Assembly: GCA_947095585.1 (NCBI GenBank)
Contig: OX352765.1
Span: 16,862,444-16,926,443, forward strand
DNA from: Nephrocerus scutellatus
Lineage: Eukaryota; Arthropoda; Insecta; Diptera; Pipunculidae
Direction of reading: 5' to 3'
DNA: 64,000 bases
Under the pieces are notes generated by a model that was given only the letters and a program-made list of their open reading frames with translations, ran no database searches and was not told the DNA's origin. Every line of letters starts with the position of its first letter. Positions within the stretch are counted from its first letter, which is position 1. The translations under genes were made by a program, and so were the position numbers. Of the stretch, positions 33,205 through 43,790 are shown one piece after another.

Positions 33205-33480
33205 TCATCATCATCATATTTGACTTAACAACCGTTGTCCGGTCCTGGCTACCCGCAAAAAATCTCTCCACCGGTCCCGATTTCGAGCCGATGTCATTCA
33301 GTTTGGCATCCCTAAACTCTGGGCGTCCTGGTCTACGCCATCCCTGCAGCGTAGGCTTGGCCGGGCTCGCTGTCGTGTTCCATAAATCCTTCTGCAAAGG
33401 ACTTTCCGAGCAGGATCATCTTCGCTAGTGGTCCTGCCCACCGGAGCCTACCGAGCTTAATTCTCTTCACGATGTCGACA
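33205..33480 (-). mobile_element. RTE-like 3' end (family B, copy 4)
   Basis: Minus-strand C-terminus (VDIVKRIKLGRLRWAGPLAK; GWRRPGRPEFRDAKLNDIGS) ending in an ATGATGATG tail (tcatcatcatcat, 33206-33218 on +). 5' truncated at the start of the next RTE. Confidence 0.82.
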
Positions 33481-33484
33481 TAGC

Positions 33485-35140
33485 GATTTACAGAATAACA
33501 AAAGAGCTGACAGGAGGTCGCCGCTTTAGCCAACATCCGGTGAAAGGCGTAGATGGTGCCGTACTCGTTTCAGATGAGGATCAGCTCAAGCGATGGAAGG
33601 AGTATTTCTCTACGGTGCTTAACCGTGTATTCGCCAACGACATGCACCCAAATCAAACGGAGCTGCCGGAAGTAACTTCCCGAATTCGCACCTCAACTTC
33701 AGTAAAGATGAGATTAACGCACTAAAGAACAAAAAGTCTGTAGGACGCAGAGCTTCTGCGTAACGCTCCAACGACATCAGCAGAGCTTTTATCTTGTGAG
33801 GTAGAAAGTTTCCCCGATGAGTGGAAGAAGGGAATGATTGTCAAGCTCCCTAAATAAGAATAGTCTTATGGAGTGCGAAAACTGGAGAGGCATTTGCGTT
33901 TTTCCTGCAGTTGCAAAGGTAATAGCCAAATTAGTACTTGAGCGTATTAAGAAACATCTGGAAGATACACTCGATGCCGAACAAGCAGGTTTCCGCACTG
34001 GATCCTCCTGTGTAGACCACGTCAACACCCTGCGGATAATTATTAAACAGTGCGTTGAATTCCGGTTACCAGTGCACCTGCTATTCATCGATTTTGAGAA
34101 GGCGTTTGACAGCGTCAACAGACAGTTTATCTGGCTCGCCTTGCGCAGGATAGGTATACCCAATAAACTAATAGCTATTTTTAAAGCAACCTATGATGGC
34201 TCTAAATGTCATGTTCGGCATAGAGGAAAGCTTTCAGAGGAATTCGAGATTCTAAGTCGGTTTCGACAAGGTTGCATCCTAGCGCCGATACTTTTTTTGT
34301 TGGTAACTAGCGATGTACTTCGCGCAGCTTCTTTATCTACTGGAAACGGAGGAATTCGTTGGACTCTTACATCTCAACTCAAACATCTGGACTACGCTGA
34401 CGACTTTTGTTTACTCTCACACAGTATTATGGAGCTGCACCAAATGACAACAAATGTGGAAAGGGGGGCAAATGTTGCGGTTTTAAAGATTAATGCTGCC
34501 ATAACCAAAATCATCAACCTCGGCACTAACTCAGTAACTTCAGTTAACATCGCTGGACAGCCGGTAGAGAGAGTAGAGAGTTTCCAATATCTTGGGAGTA
34601 TTGTCTCGACCAAAGGTGGAACCGAACAGGCCATTGTCAACTGAATCGGCAAAGCAAAATCGTTGTTTGGAATGATGTCCATGATGTGGCGAAGCGATGC
34701 GATCAGCTTAAACACCAAGCTGACTGTTCCGTTATGGGTGCAGCAGTTGGAAGGTGACCGCCTTTATCACAAAAAGATTACAAACGTTCATAAATAGGTG
34801 CCTACGGAAAATCTTAAGGGTTTTCTGGCCTAACCGTATCTCTAACGAACATCTTTACCAGAGAACGGGTCAGGCACAACCATCCAACGACGGAAGTGGC
34901 AGTGGATTGGTCATACACTCCGAAAAGGCGACAGTTCCATAGCAAACTATACGCAATGCAATGAAATCCGTTATCTTAGGATGGTAGAAGAACGGGTCGT
35001 CCGAGAAAAACATGGCGCAGAACAGTTGAGGAGGAGTTACGGCAATTGGGGAAGAGTTGGAGAGAGCTGAAGCTCATTGCCAGGAACCGCACGCGATGGC
35101 GCGAAGGCGTAATAGAGGCCCTAGGACCCAAGCACTTACT
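33485..35140 (+). mobile_element. RTE-like non-LTR retrotransposon (family C, copy 2), RT to 3' end
   Basis: The best-preserved RTE copy. YRITKELTGGRRFS and EDQLKRWKEYFSTVLNRVFA precede the RT. From 33838 a 268-codon frame holds CENWRGICVFPAVAKVIAKL, AGFRTGSSCVDHVNTL, LLFIDFEKAFDSVNRQFIWL (first palm Asp), FRQGCILAPILFLLVTSDVL and LDYADDFCLLSHS (intact YADD). It ends at a stop near 34642 (IVN*). The remainder (KRLQTFINRCLRKILRVFWP, then RTGQ and a GHTLR-equivalent region) is frame-shifted. The RT core alone is uninterrupted. Confidence 0.88.
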
Positions 35141-35277
35141 GTCGTGCTTATAGGCGGCTTTTCCGCCTATATATCTCTTCGACGAGATTCCAGTTTCCAG
35201 ATATGTATTAGGAAATTACATGGTAAAACGAAAAACCACCATTCAGATAAGGTATAAATGTTAATTCCGCATTTAAT

Positions 35278-35728
35278 TTGTATAACCGACTTTTTTACAT
35301 CTTAATCGCTGCTGCCGCTTACTTCCATATGAATGCAACTTATGCTCTTCTAAAGCAATCCAATGATGTCTCAAACAAAAGGAAGATTTCAATAACGACG
35401 AGCTCTTCGAAATACATAAGTACAAGTATAAGCGATTTAATCTCAAAACAAAACAGCAGCTGGTGATAAAATTACCGCAACTCCTGGGGAACAAGAACTG
35501 ATCATGTCTGATGAACGAGAAATAAAAAAGACGAACTACCTTGGCATTTGGATTTGCGAAAACGAAACGAAAACATCCAGCACATACACATCCATAGATA
35601 GTTCCATTAGCAAAGAGAACAGAAAAATGTTTATCGCTCACAATCGATTCACCGTGGAGCGTGGATCCGCTGTACCAACGACCGTAGCAGCAGCATCATT
35701 GCTATTAGTGAGAACAATGTGGCTATAA
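35278..35728 (+). other. Possible frameshifted secreted-protein relic (weak)
   Basis: Two overlapping open frames, 35278-35466 and 35441-35728. The first begins with a hydrophobic signal-like stretch (FYILIAAAAYFHMNATYALL) but lacks an ATG at that point; the second continues, shifted by one base, with DKITATPGEQEL and ETKTSSTYTSIDSSISKENR. No family recognised, no promoter or splice support. Could be chance. Confidence 0.2.
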
Positions 35729-35729
35729 A

Positions 35730-36680
35730 TCGTCTCGCTGATAATCTCGTGAAGATGTTAAGCATCGTTTGTGCTACCACCAAAACGCAATTGCTTCGGA
35801 GCTGGCTTCGCTTAGCGTTATTGTTGCGAATATTTATATTTATAAGAGTTTTGGCATTAATACTCGTATTATGAGTTTTAAGAATGAATAATGAGCTGGA
35901 AATGCGTAGAGGCGAAGATGTCATGACGAAAGTGACGACACCACAATGGAAATGGCGATGAAAAGTGAAAGTTCCTTGAAGAGTGCCTGAATTTGAAAAC
36001 AAACAAAAAAGTGGAGAAGAGTGGCAATTTTTCTGCTTCCCTTTGCTATGATTTACATAAGCTACGAGCTACCATTTAAGTTCCCTTCTATTGGGCAATG
36101 ACCTCTTTGTACATCTATTGATCGTTCGAAACGTGATAATTGTCCCGACTATTATATTTGTTATGCAATATGCCCTGGAGAAGACTGTACCACATAGCCC
36201 AACTCAGACTGAGCAACATATTTAGCTGTGGTCCTAGGGCTAAACTGGCATAGAAATTGGATATAATGATAGCGCTTTCGGTTGTTATCTATTGTTGTGA
36301 TTTTTGGATGCTGTTGCAGCTTGTGCCTTTGTTCAAGGTCTAATGGACGTAAGCACACAGAAATGAGGGACTATACGATTATGTGCAGCTGATAGTAGAC
36401 TGCTATGGAATAAACACCAACATGCAGTACTGCAAACATCAAAAAGAGCACTTATGGTGTGCAAAAGGGTGGCAGGAAAATCCCGGGGAGTTAGTCCCAG
36501 GACGCACGCATGCCGCACGGCGGGTATGGAAGCAATTCTTGGGCTACTCCCACTGCATATATAGTGGTAGAGAGCAAATCCGAGGAAATCAAGTTACGTT
36601 TGAGCAAGGTAGGCTGCGCTTCACGGACTATAGGGCAAGGGCATTAGTGGAATTACTAGCCAAACAGATTCCGTTAGCCA
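35730..36680. other. No supportable gene
   Basis: Short random frames only. The 117-codon frame at 36383-36736 has no recognised domain, although its end runs into the RNase H fragment that follows. Confidence 0.4.
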
Positions 36681-36719
36681 GCATGCCGTGTGATAACATG
36701 CTGCAAAAGCTTAAATTCA

Positions 36720-37060
36720 AGAAAAACTTTGTGTGAAAGTGAGCACCAAGAAGGAATTTAGATCTTCATCTGAATACCACATACATCCGGGAGCCATAAA
36801 GTAGTAAACGGATGGGTCAAAGAAAGCAGAAGGGATGGGTGCAGGAGTCCATGGGCCAAGAACCAAGTACTCTGAAGCAATGGGGCAGTACCCGAGCATA
36901 TGTCAGGCAGTGGTACATATGCCATCGACATATGTGCTGACTTTAATCTGGAAAGGAACTACGTGAGACAGGAAATAGCCATCATGACAGACAACCAAGC
37001 TGCGCAAAAAGCTGCGTGCAGCACATCACTTATCACCAGTAAAAAAAGATCGGTAACAGT
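36720..37060 (+). mobile_element. Non-LTR RNase H domain fragment (copy K2)
   Basis: Frames with stops read TDGSKKAEGMGAGVHGPRTK and YSEAMGQYPSICQAVV (RNase H start; TDGSK carries the first catalytic Asp), then AIDICADFNLERNYVRQEIA and IMTDNQAAQKA (equivalent to the sDSQAA motif). Belongs to the I/R1/LOA-like group. It abuts an antisense RTE. Confidence 0.75.
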
Positions 37061-37064
37061 ATGC

Positions 37065-37219
37065 AGCCCTCACTTTGGATTTCAAACTCTTCTGACACTC
37101 CTCCTCACCTCTCTACACTCCACCTTCTCTCCTCTGTGCAGGGCATGACATTTGGACTCATCGTATGTTGCCGTGATAATAGCAATCAATTTATCTGGGA
37201 TGCCTCTTTTGGGAAAAGC
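37065..37219 (-). mobile_element. RTE-like fragment (family C, copy 3), downstream half of an element split by a SINE
   Basis: Minus strand: FPKRGIPDKLIAIITATYDE and SKCHALHRG, matching RRIGIPNKLIAIFKATYDGS in the 33.5 kb copy. It continues the sequence at 37492-37895 once the SINE is removed. Confidence 0.82.
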
Positions 37220-37491
37220 AAGCCAAATAAAGTGAGGGCCGTGGCTGAGTGGATAAGAGCATGGACTCCTGAGCTGAGGGTTCGTGGTTCGAATCCCAGT
37301 AACACCTCTCGCGAATGGGTGACAAACGTTCCGAGAGTAATAACTTGGCACGGAATGCTTCTTAATTCGCCGTTGTAGGTCTCCTCCATTTGTGCGCAAA
37401 AATATAAATGCTCAACACAAATGGCTGCGAGAAGCAAGACCGCAATGGTCTGTCGCGCCGAATATTATTATATTATTAAGCCAAATAAAGT
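37220..37491 (+). mobile_element. tRNA-derived SINE with perfect 14-bp target-site duplication
   Basis: A 244-bp insertion (37234-37477) flanked by the direct repeat aagccaaataaagt at 37220-37233 and 37478-37491. Its head has RNA polymerase III boxes: A box tggctgagtgg at 37242-37252 and B box ggttcgaatcc at 37286-37296. An anticodon-arm-like ctcctga loop lies between them, suggesting descent from an Arg-type tRNA (uncertain). The body is non-tRNA and the 3' end is an ATT-rich tail (aatattattatattatt). It interrupts an antisense RTE coding sequence. A 5'-truncated second copy lies at 51682-51900. Confidence 0.9.
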
Positions 37492-37895
37492 CCCTTTAAC
37501 CGCTGTCGAATGCCTTTCCAAAACGATGAACAACAAGTTGTTATCGATAATCAAAGAACTGTTCAATGTCCGCACGGTGTTGATATGATTTACACAGGAA
37601 GATTCAGAGCGAAATCCGGGCGGTTCGGCATCGACTGTGTCCTCAAGATGGTATTTGATTCGATCGATGATGATTTATGCTATTATCTTAGCAACAGCAG
37701 ACTGCATACTAATCCCTCTCCAGTTTTCGTACTGCTTAACGTCACCTTTCTTCGGGAGCTTGACAATGATGCCTTTCTTCCACTCGTCAGGTAAACTTTC
37801 GGACTCCCAGACTCCCTCTATGAGTCTGGGATGCAGAAGCTCGCATGATGTTGTTGGCGGTGCTCGTAAGAGCTCTGCGGGAATACCTTCAAGTC
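37492..37895 (-). mobile_element. RTE-like fragment (family C, copy 3), upstream half
   Basis: Minus strand with shifts: EGIPAELLRAPPTTS, LPDEWKKGIIVKLPKKGDVK, YENWRGI and SESSCVNHINTV. Same segment order as 33760-34060. Interrupted by the SINE within the region equivalent to FEKAFDSVNRQFIWL. Confidence 0.82.
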
Positions 37896-37896
37896 A

Positions 37897-38150
37897 TCAT
37901 ATTTGGCTCTACAACCGGGGACGGTCCTGGTCTCCCGCAAAAAGTCTCTCCACCGGTCCCGATTTTGAGCCGATGTCATCCAGTTTGATATACCGTCAAG
38001 TACTACCGCCTAATCGCCGTAATAATTTCTTATCTACTGGGAGGTGAGGCGCGTATTCGGGCATTGATTTCTTGGGCGAGTCATTGGGCGTTGGGTGCAC
38101 TTCACTTGTGAAAACACGGTTTAAAGTGTTCTTTCCATCTTTTGAGCGGT
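37897..38150 (-). mobile_element. RTE 3' end (family B, copy 5) and RTE linker fragment
   Basis: tcatcatatttggctctaca at 37896-37915 is the inverse of the family B tail, followed by about 90 bp of its C-terminal coding region. From 37990 to 38150 the minus strand reads TLNRVFTSEVHPTPNDSPKK, a linker like that at 33600-33670. At least two fragments are fused. Confidence 0.65.
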
Positions 38151-38154
38151 CCTC

Positions 38155-38640
38155 TTGGCTCACCTTCTGAACATCTACTCGGGAGTCAAGCAAGGTTGCA
38201 TCCTCTCACCATTGCTTTTCACAATTGTACTCCATCGGGTTTGCCATGGAATGTTTTTCAGCGCTTAGAAGACCTGGACTATGCCGATGATATCTGTCTC
38301 CTATCACAATCGCTAGGTGACATGGAGCGAAATTAAACTCACTAGAACTCCACGCTAACGAAGTGGGCTTTAAAGTTAACGTCTTAAAAACAAAATTAAT
38401 TCGCGTTAACGCTAGTGGAATATGTGATCTCTCGATTGACGGACGGACGGATAGAGGAAGTCGAAAAGTTTTGTTATTTGGTCAGCTGGATGTGAACAAA
38501 TTTTGGCGCTGACTCGGATGTGTGCTTTCGTGTAAACAAGGCGCGACACTCCTATAGTATGCTAAATAATATCTGGAACTCCTCGCAAATCTCCGGAATC
38601 TGATGCTAACGAGAAGACTAAGACTAAGCTAAGCAGAGAA
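38155..38640 (+). mobile_element. RTE-like fragment (family A, copy 2)
   Basis: Nearly identical at the DNA level to parts of 9285-9740: gtcaagcaaggttg, then LEDLDYADDICLLSQSLGDM (intact YADD) and KARHSYSMLNNIWNSSQIS. An internal deletion removes sequence upstream of the YADD. It ends near an ATT-rich run at 38650. Confidence 0.85.
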
Positions 38641-39840
38641 GACTTAGTATTATTATTATTGGTGAGTGATCTGAGCATTTGAGCGTGAGTTTCCTATTGT
38701 AACACAGAATTCTATTAAATCTGGTATTTTCTTTCTATAGACAGGCCAGTTCATCGAATTTTTGGTTTGTTTTTAAAATCTTGCCAGCTTCATCGCTGGG
38801 AATGGGAATGAAATTTGAAATCATTTTTGAAGTGAGTTATTAAAATGCTTAATTTTAACAACACAACAACAACGAGAGCGTCAATACCATATGGCTTTTA
38901 CTATGTAATTTAACAAACCAATTAACAAACATTGTTGATGATAGCGACTATGACCACTGCAATTGCATGGGAATGCGGAAGGCATTATACATCACATCAT
39001 AGCACAGCTTTAAGCACCATCAGTGACGATTATCTACAGATGCATACGAGTAGAGCTCCGACCGACCATCATCAATAATAGCAAATAATTGTGTTGAGCG
39101 TTCACAGAAACAATAGTTGCTTTTTTTCATTACGAGTGCACTCATATCGCTCTGCGTTTCATCGCTAGCCAGCCATTCGATTGCGGAGTATAGTTACTCG
39201 ATGCATTTAGTTTCTGCTCCTTTCGTTAGATGCATGTACATAGTCCGTGGTAATATTATTACCATTTCGCGTTGGAATCAAAAATGACATTTCAAATACC
39301 ATTGTGTGGTGTTGTGTTGCTTCGGAGGTATGGCTTTGTGTGTCTAAAAACCCAATATGAATTGTGCAGCTGTATCAAGTATCCTTGTCGCGGCGGAAAG
39401 GCTTATGCGACTGCTACAAAGAAGCCTAGAGCTTTGGGATCGCAGATCTTGTATCTGAAGAAGGTCTTTCCAAGATTCACAAGTTGAAGGGGAGTAGCAA
39501 ATCGCAACCCATTAGACTGCAGCGAAGAAGTTCTACCACAAAAGTACTCCCAAAAGATGTGACGGCAGCGGATGAATTTCCTAAACGAAGTCGACGGTGT
39601 CGTATCCTGTTACAGTTAGACGAAACGACTTGTTAAACAGCATATTTGGTCTTCTTAGACTAATTTGGAGCTTCAGACAATCTAAGGACCGACATACACA
39701 GCTTTTTCGACCAAAAAGACCTAAATGGACCTGACCTCCAGGTTTGGGGTTGCTGTCAACCATATGTTACGAAATAACAAACATCCTCGCATAAGAATGG
39801 ATTTACCGATGGCAGCCCTGCAAGTTGGTTTAAGGACAAC
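38641..39840. other. No supportable gene
   Basis: A 71-codon frame at 39272-39487 (MESKMTFQIPLCGVVLLRRY) has no recognised domain and no splice or promoter support. Otherwise random short frames. Confidence 0.4.
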
Positions 39841-39844
39841 GATT

Positions 39845-39960
39845 TACGGATCTTCACATGTAATGTTCGCACTCTCAACGGACCAAATGCAGTCTGTTAG
39901 CGAAGGTCCTAGTCAGATACAAAGCTGACATAACTGCCATCTTGGAAATTTTCGTCCAGG
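39845..39960 (+). mobile_element. RTE-type endonuclease N-terminus scrap
   Basis: LRIFTCNVRTLNGPNAVC followed by DTKLT, equivalent to the LRIGTWNVRTL...YKADITA start of RTE-clade endonucleases. Only about 100 bp remain. Confidence 0.55.
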
Positions 39961-39964
39961 TTGA

Positions 39965-41250
39965 ATAGGAAATACAAAATCCCAAATGTTGACCCTCCCT
40001 CTGTAAAAAGCATAAGCTTAACTTTCTCTGAAAAAGCTTAGTATCTAGGTTTTATTCTGGATAGAAAGCTAAGCTGGTAACCAAACATACAAGAAGGAGT
40101 TAGTAAAGCCACAGTGGCACTCTTCTCATGTAAAAAAGCCATTGGATGAAGATCGGGTCTTCAACCCACTATCACTCATTGGCTATATACAGCGGTTGTA
40201 AGACATACATTTCTATACGGTGTGACTGTATGATGGATAAAGCAGTTAATTGTGACAAGCCAAGCAAAGTCCAAAGATGAGCTTGTTTATGTATGACTGG
40301 AGCACTTCGTACTCCCTCCCTGCAGCACTAGACATTTTGTTCAAACTAGCAGCTACTTGTCTACTGAAAATGTCGAGTGGTGTTAGTTTGAACAAAATGT
40401 CTAATCAATCTCCCAGTGGACCAAGAATGCAAACGGTCACTCCTCTGTTTTGAATTCATTTAGGGTTCCCCCAGGCAGACTACACTATTCCGCAACTCCA
40501 ATTCAACACAATTTCCAAATCATTTATTTTGGGAAGAAGGCGCTCACTTGGAAGATAAAGCATACATTTTTACACTGACTGGCCAAAAAGCAGATGACGG
40601 AGTTGGCGTTTTCTCAAAAAGGCTACATCTTAGTCTCTCTTTCTGTACTGTACTGTAGTATTTTTCAGACTGAAATAATGGCTATCAATGAAGTGCTATC
40701 TTAGCTGAAGAGAAATGTGATATTTGCTAAGGATATCCGCATCTTCTAGGATAACCAGGCTACGCTGAAATCACTGGAACCAGTCTCTATTGTAGCCCTA
40801 GATTGCCAATCGTCTTTCAAGGAGATGGCGGAGCAGTTCAACATTCACCCGTGTTGGGTGCCAGGGCATAAAGACATTCCGAGAAATTGTACGGAACTAC
40901 ACTACACACATTTTACCTAAAAATGGTTCTTTAGGCATACCAGTGTGAAGGCGCAAACTCATGTTAAAGCGGGATGCTACCAAAAAAACTACGCATAGGT
41001 GCTCAGACGGAACAACTTGTCTAGCGACTAAGCAGATCTGGTGCAAACTGCATCCGAAACGGGTCAAATGTCTGACCTCTCAAAAATAATTACATATAAG
41101 TGCAATAATAGGCGTCATTACTGGGCACTGTCTCATAGGCAAGCATGCAGCAAGGCTTGGCGTTTTCTTGAGGAGGAGACCATTCTCCACACTCTCTGTA
41201 CATTCTCCACACTCTCTCTCAACAACGTAAGCTCCATATTATTATTATTA
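39965..41250 (+). mobile_element. Non-LTR element with RNase H (copy K3), RT C-terminus to 3' end
   Basis: SVKSISLTFSEKAKYLGFIL, SWKPNIQEGVSKATVALFSC and HWLYTAVVRHTFLYGVTVWW (RT thumb, with stops), then MAINEVLS and EMAEQFNIHPCWVPGHKDIP (RNase H; the GNxxAD motif is decayed), and a C-terminal EEETILHTLCTFSTLSLN zinc-knuckle-like end at 41170-41220. A tattattattattat tail follows at about 41230. I/LOA/R1-like group. Non-functional. Confidence 0.82.
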
Positions 41251-41259
41251 TAATTAAAA

Positions 41260-42520
41260 TGGTGGTAGAGGTTTGAGGTCGGTGAGATGAATAGTGACGG
41301 TAAGACAGCTCTAGTACCTCTAGTGGTGGGTTTGGAAAGGGGGAAATAGGTCTTAAGCAATTGAGGTGGTTTTGTGGGGTCATTAGGGGGTTCTTGAAGG
41401 GGGTCTTGAGGGGGTTTGAAGGGTTTTTTTTAAATGTATTGATTGGTGTCTGGCAGGTGTATGGGAGAATCGGTTGGTCTAGGATTGGGGGCCTGGGAGA
41501 TCTATTGTGGTCCGAGATTAGTGGCCTCGGAGAGGTCTAGGTGTCTTGATGTGGGTATTGAAGGGTATTTTTATAATTCCATCTGAGTTTGTTGAAGTAA
41601 AATACTCGTATAGACAAAGTTTAAATAAAAAAATCTCTCATATTGATGCTCTCTCTTCAATTCTGTAGCAAAATAGCAATGCGGAACTTAAACGAGTAAC
41701 TTTATTAGCACCAAAGCAGCTACGAAACCGAGCACGAATTTGTTATTAACAAATTTACTTATTAGTAGATAAATGAATAATAAACTTTCAAATTTGGATT
41801 ACATTTCGGTTAAATTCCACGGAAGCAATCTTGTTAGCCGAAATCTGAATTAGAAATAACCCTGTACCAGTATATTAGTGTAGTATAGTGACGAATAGCA
41901 AGTGGTGCACACATGGCGGACATGGACATGGAAAATCAAATTACTTTTTAGTAGACTAATAAAACACGATTAGTTCGTTTTACTGGGAATTATAAATTGG
42001 TAATGACTTCTGCTATCCAGTACACTATATAGTGACTTCAAAACCGATCGTTAATTTAGGAAATATTGCTCAAGTGTTAATTAATGGTAATTTGATTAAA
42101 TGGAATTGATCACTTTATTGTACCCTTGACGTTCCTTGGCATCGTAGAAGCGTGCCAAAAACGGTTTTTGTCTATTCAAGAAGTGATTATTTCTTTTGTA
42201 CTCAAGCGAATCAAGTTACGCAACACAATTAGTTTAAAGCATTAAAAGAGCAGTAACAATTACAGCAATAACAACATTATAAACAATAAATGACAGCTGT
42301 ATAGGTGCCATTTGCATTGATTGGTTTAATTAAAAAAAAACGAAAAGACAAAATAAATTGTTTTCAGCTGACAAAGCGATACATTTAAAATGTTGGTTCA
42401 AGTTTAAAAGAATCCTTTCCAAATATGCTTTGTATGCTATGCATATTACACACGACAAAGAGACACACGGAGCGCCCCAATAATATTGCTGCTCAAGCAC
42501 CAGTAGAAGATCCAACATTG
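41260..42520. other. Gene-poor stretch with a G-rich potential quadruplex
   Basis: Sequence 41376-41423 has five runs of at least three G separated by 6-8 nt (gggg, ggggg, ggggg, ggggg, ggg). The remainder is AT-rich with no recognised protein. Confidence 0.6.
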
Positions 42521-42524
42521 GTCC

Positions 42525-43185
42525 CGCAATTAAAATAGTGGAGCGTGAATTTGAAGTAGTGCAACCCTTTAACTATCTCGGGTCAACTGTAGCAGCCGAT
42601 AACATCATGGAACCAGAAATACGCGCACGGTTTCTTAAAGCCAACAAAGCCTACTATAGTATGTCAAGAGTCTTCAAATCCAGGAAGTTAACCATAACAT
42701 CCAAGCGGCTGGTATATAAGACAATGGTCATACAAGTACTGACATACGGATCCGAGACTTGGGTGCTTAGCAAAAAGCATTCTGACCTCTTAAGCCGCGT
42801 TCAGAAGAAAAGTCATGCGAAGAATTGTTGGCCCCGTATGTGAGGAAGGACGATTCCGGAGAATCTATAATGATGAGATTTACGAGCGTTAACGCGATGT
42901 CGACATCGTGAAGAGATTTAGGCTCGGTAGGCTCCGGTGGGCAGGACACCTAGCTCGCATGAGCGAAGAGGATCCTGCTCGAAAAGTCCTTTGCGATTTA
43001 TGAAACTTATGAAACATAACAGCGAGGCCGGCAAAGCCTACGCTGAAGGATGGCGTAGACCAGGACGCCAAGAGTTAAGGGATGCAAAACTGGATGACAT
43101 CGGCTCAAAATCGTGACCGGTGGAGAGACTTTTTGCGGAGGGCCAGGACCGCACCACGGTTGTAGAGCCAAATATGATGATGATT
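42525..43185 (+). mobile_element. RTE-like 3' part (family B, copy 6)
   Basis: An open frame 42538-42843 reads EREFEVVQPFNYLGSTVAAD, KANKAYYSMSRVFKSRKLTI and VLTYGSETWVLSKK (connection domain). Then, frame-shifted, VDIVKRFRLGRLRWAGHLAR and MSEEDPAR, and the terminal agccaaatatgatgatgatt tail at about 43167-43186. 5' truncated. Confidence 0.87.
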
Positions 43186-43194
43186 CTATCGTCT

Positions 43195-43790
43195 ATTTTG
43201 AAGGTCTGTAGATTAAAAGTTTCGGGAAACACTCGACTAATTGATTCCACATCTTCAGGAGATACCCAGGTGGCTTTGTGGATATTTTTAGGTGCAAACC
43301 TTGTACTCGCAACCATCTCTATGACTCGTTGTCCATTATCATTAGTGGTCTCGTGTAAGCTTTGGGTGCCAAAGTACTGCCTGAATACTGGCTCCCTACC
43401 TATTTTGGCATTAATATCCCGCAGAATGATTTTTACGTCATACTGAGGACAGACATGGAGTTCCTGTTCGACTGATCTTTTTCATTATCTGGTGAATCCT
43501 CTGTAGGTGCGTGAGCGTTTATGAGGCTTATGTTTTTAAATCTGCCCCGCACGCGAAGGGTGCATAGCCGTTCATTTACTGCTTTAAAGCCGATAACGGT
43601 GGGTTTCATTCTTTTTCTGACTAGAAACCCAATCCCGAGCACATGATGTCTTGCATGACAGCTGTAATATATGTCATATTCTGATTTTTGTAAGACACCA
43701 TTCCCCGTCCACCGCATCTCCTAAATTGCTGTTATCTCAGCATTATATTTGGACAGGGTATTCTGTGCAGCTCGAACTCTGTACAATGAG
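43195..43790 (-). mobile_element. RTE-type apurinic-like endonuclease domain fragment
   Basis: From 43717 down: MRWTGNGVLQKSEYDIYYSC, VLGIGFLVRKRMKPTVIGFK, ERLCTLRVRGRFKNISLINA and HAPTEDSPDNEKD, then (shifted) MVASTRFAPKNIHKATWVSP. This is the endonuclease domain of the same RTE group. Oriented against the preceding copy, so it is a separate insertion. Confidence 0.85.

Noticed and set aside
37234..37310. A functional tRNA gene
   Set aside because: A and B boxes are present, but the acceptor stem does not pair and the sequence continues into a SINE body flanked by target duplications.
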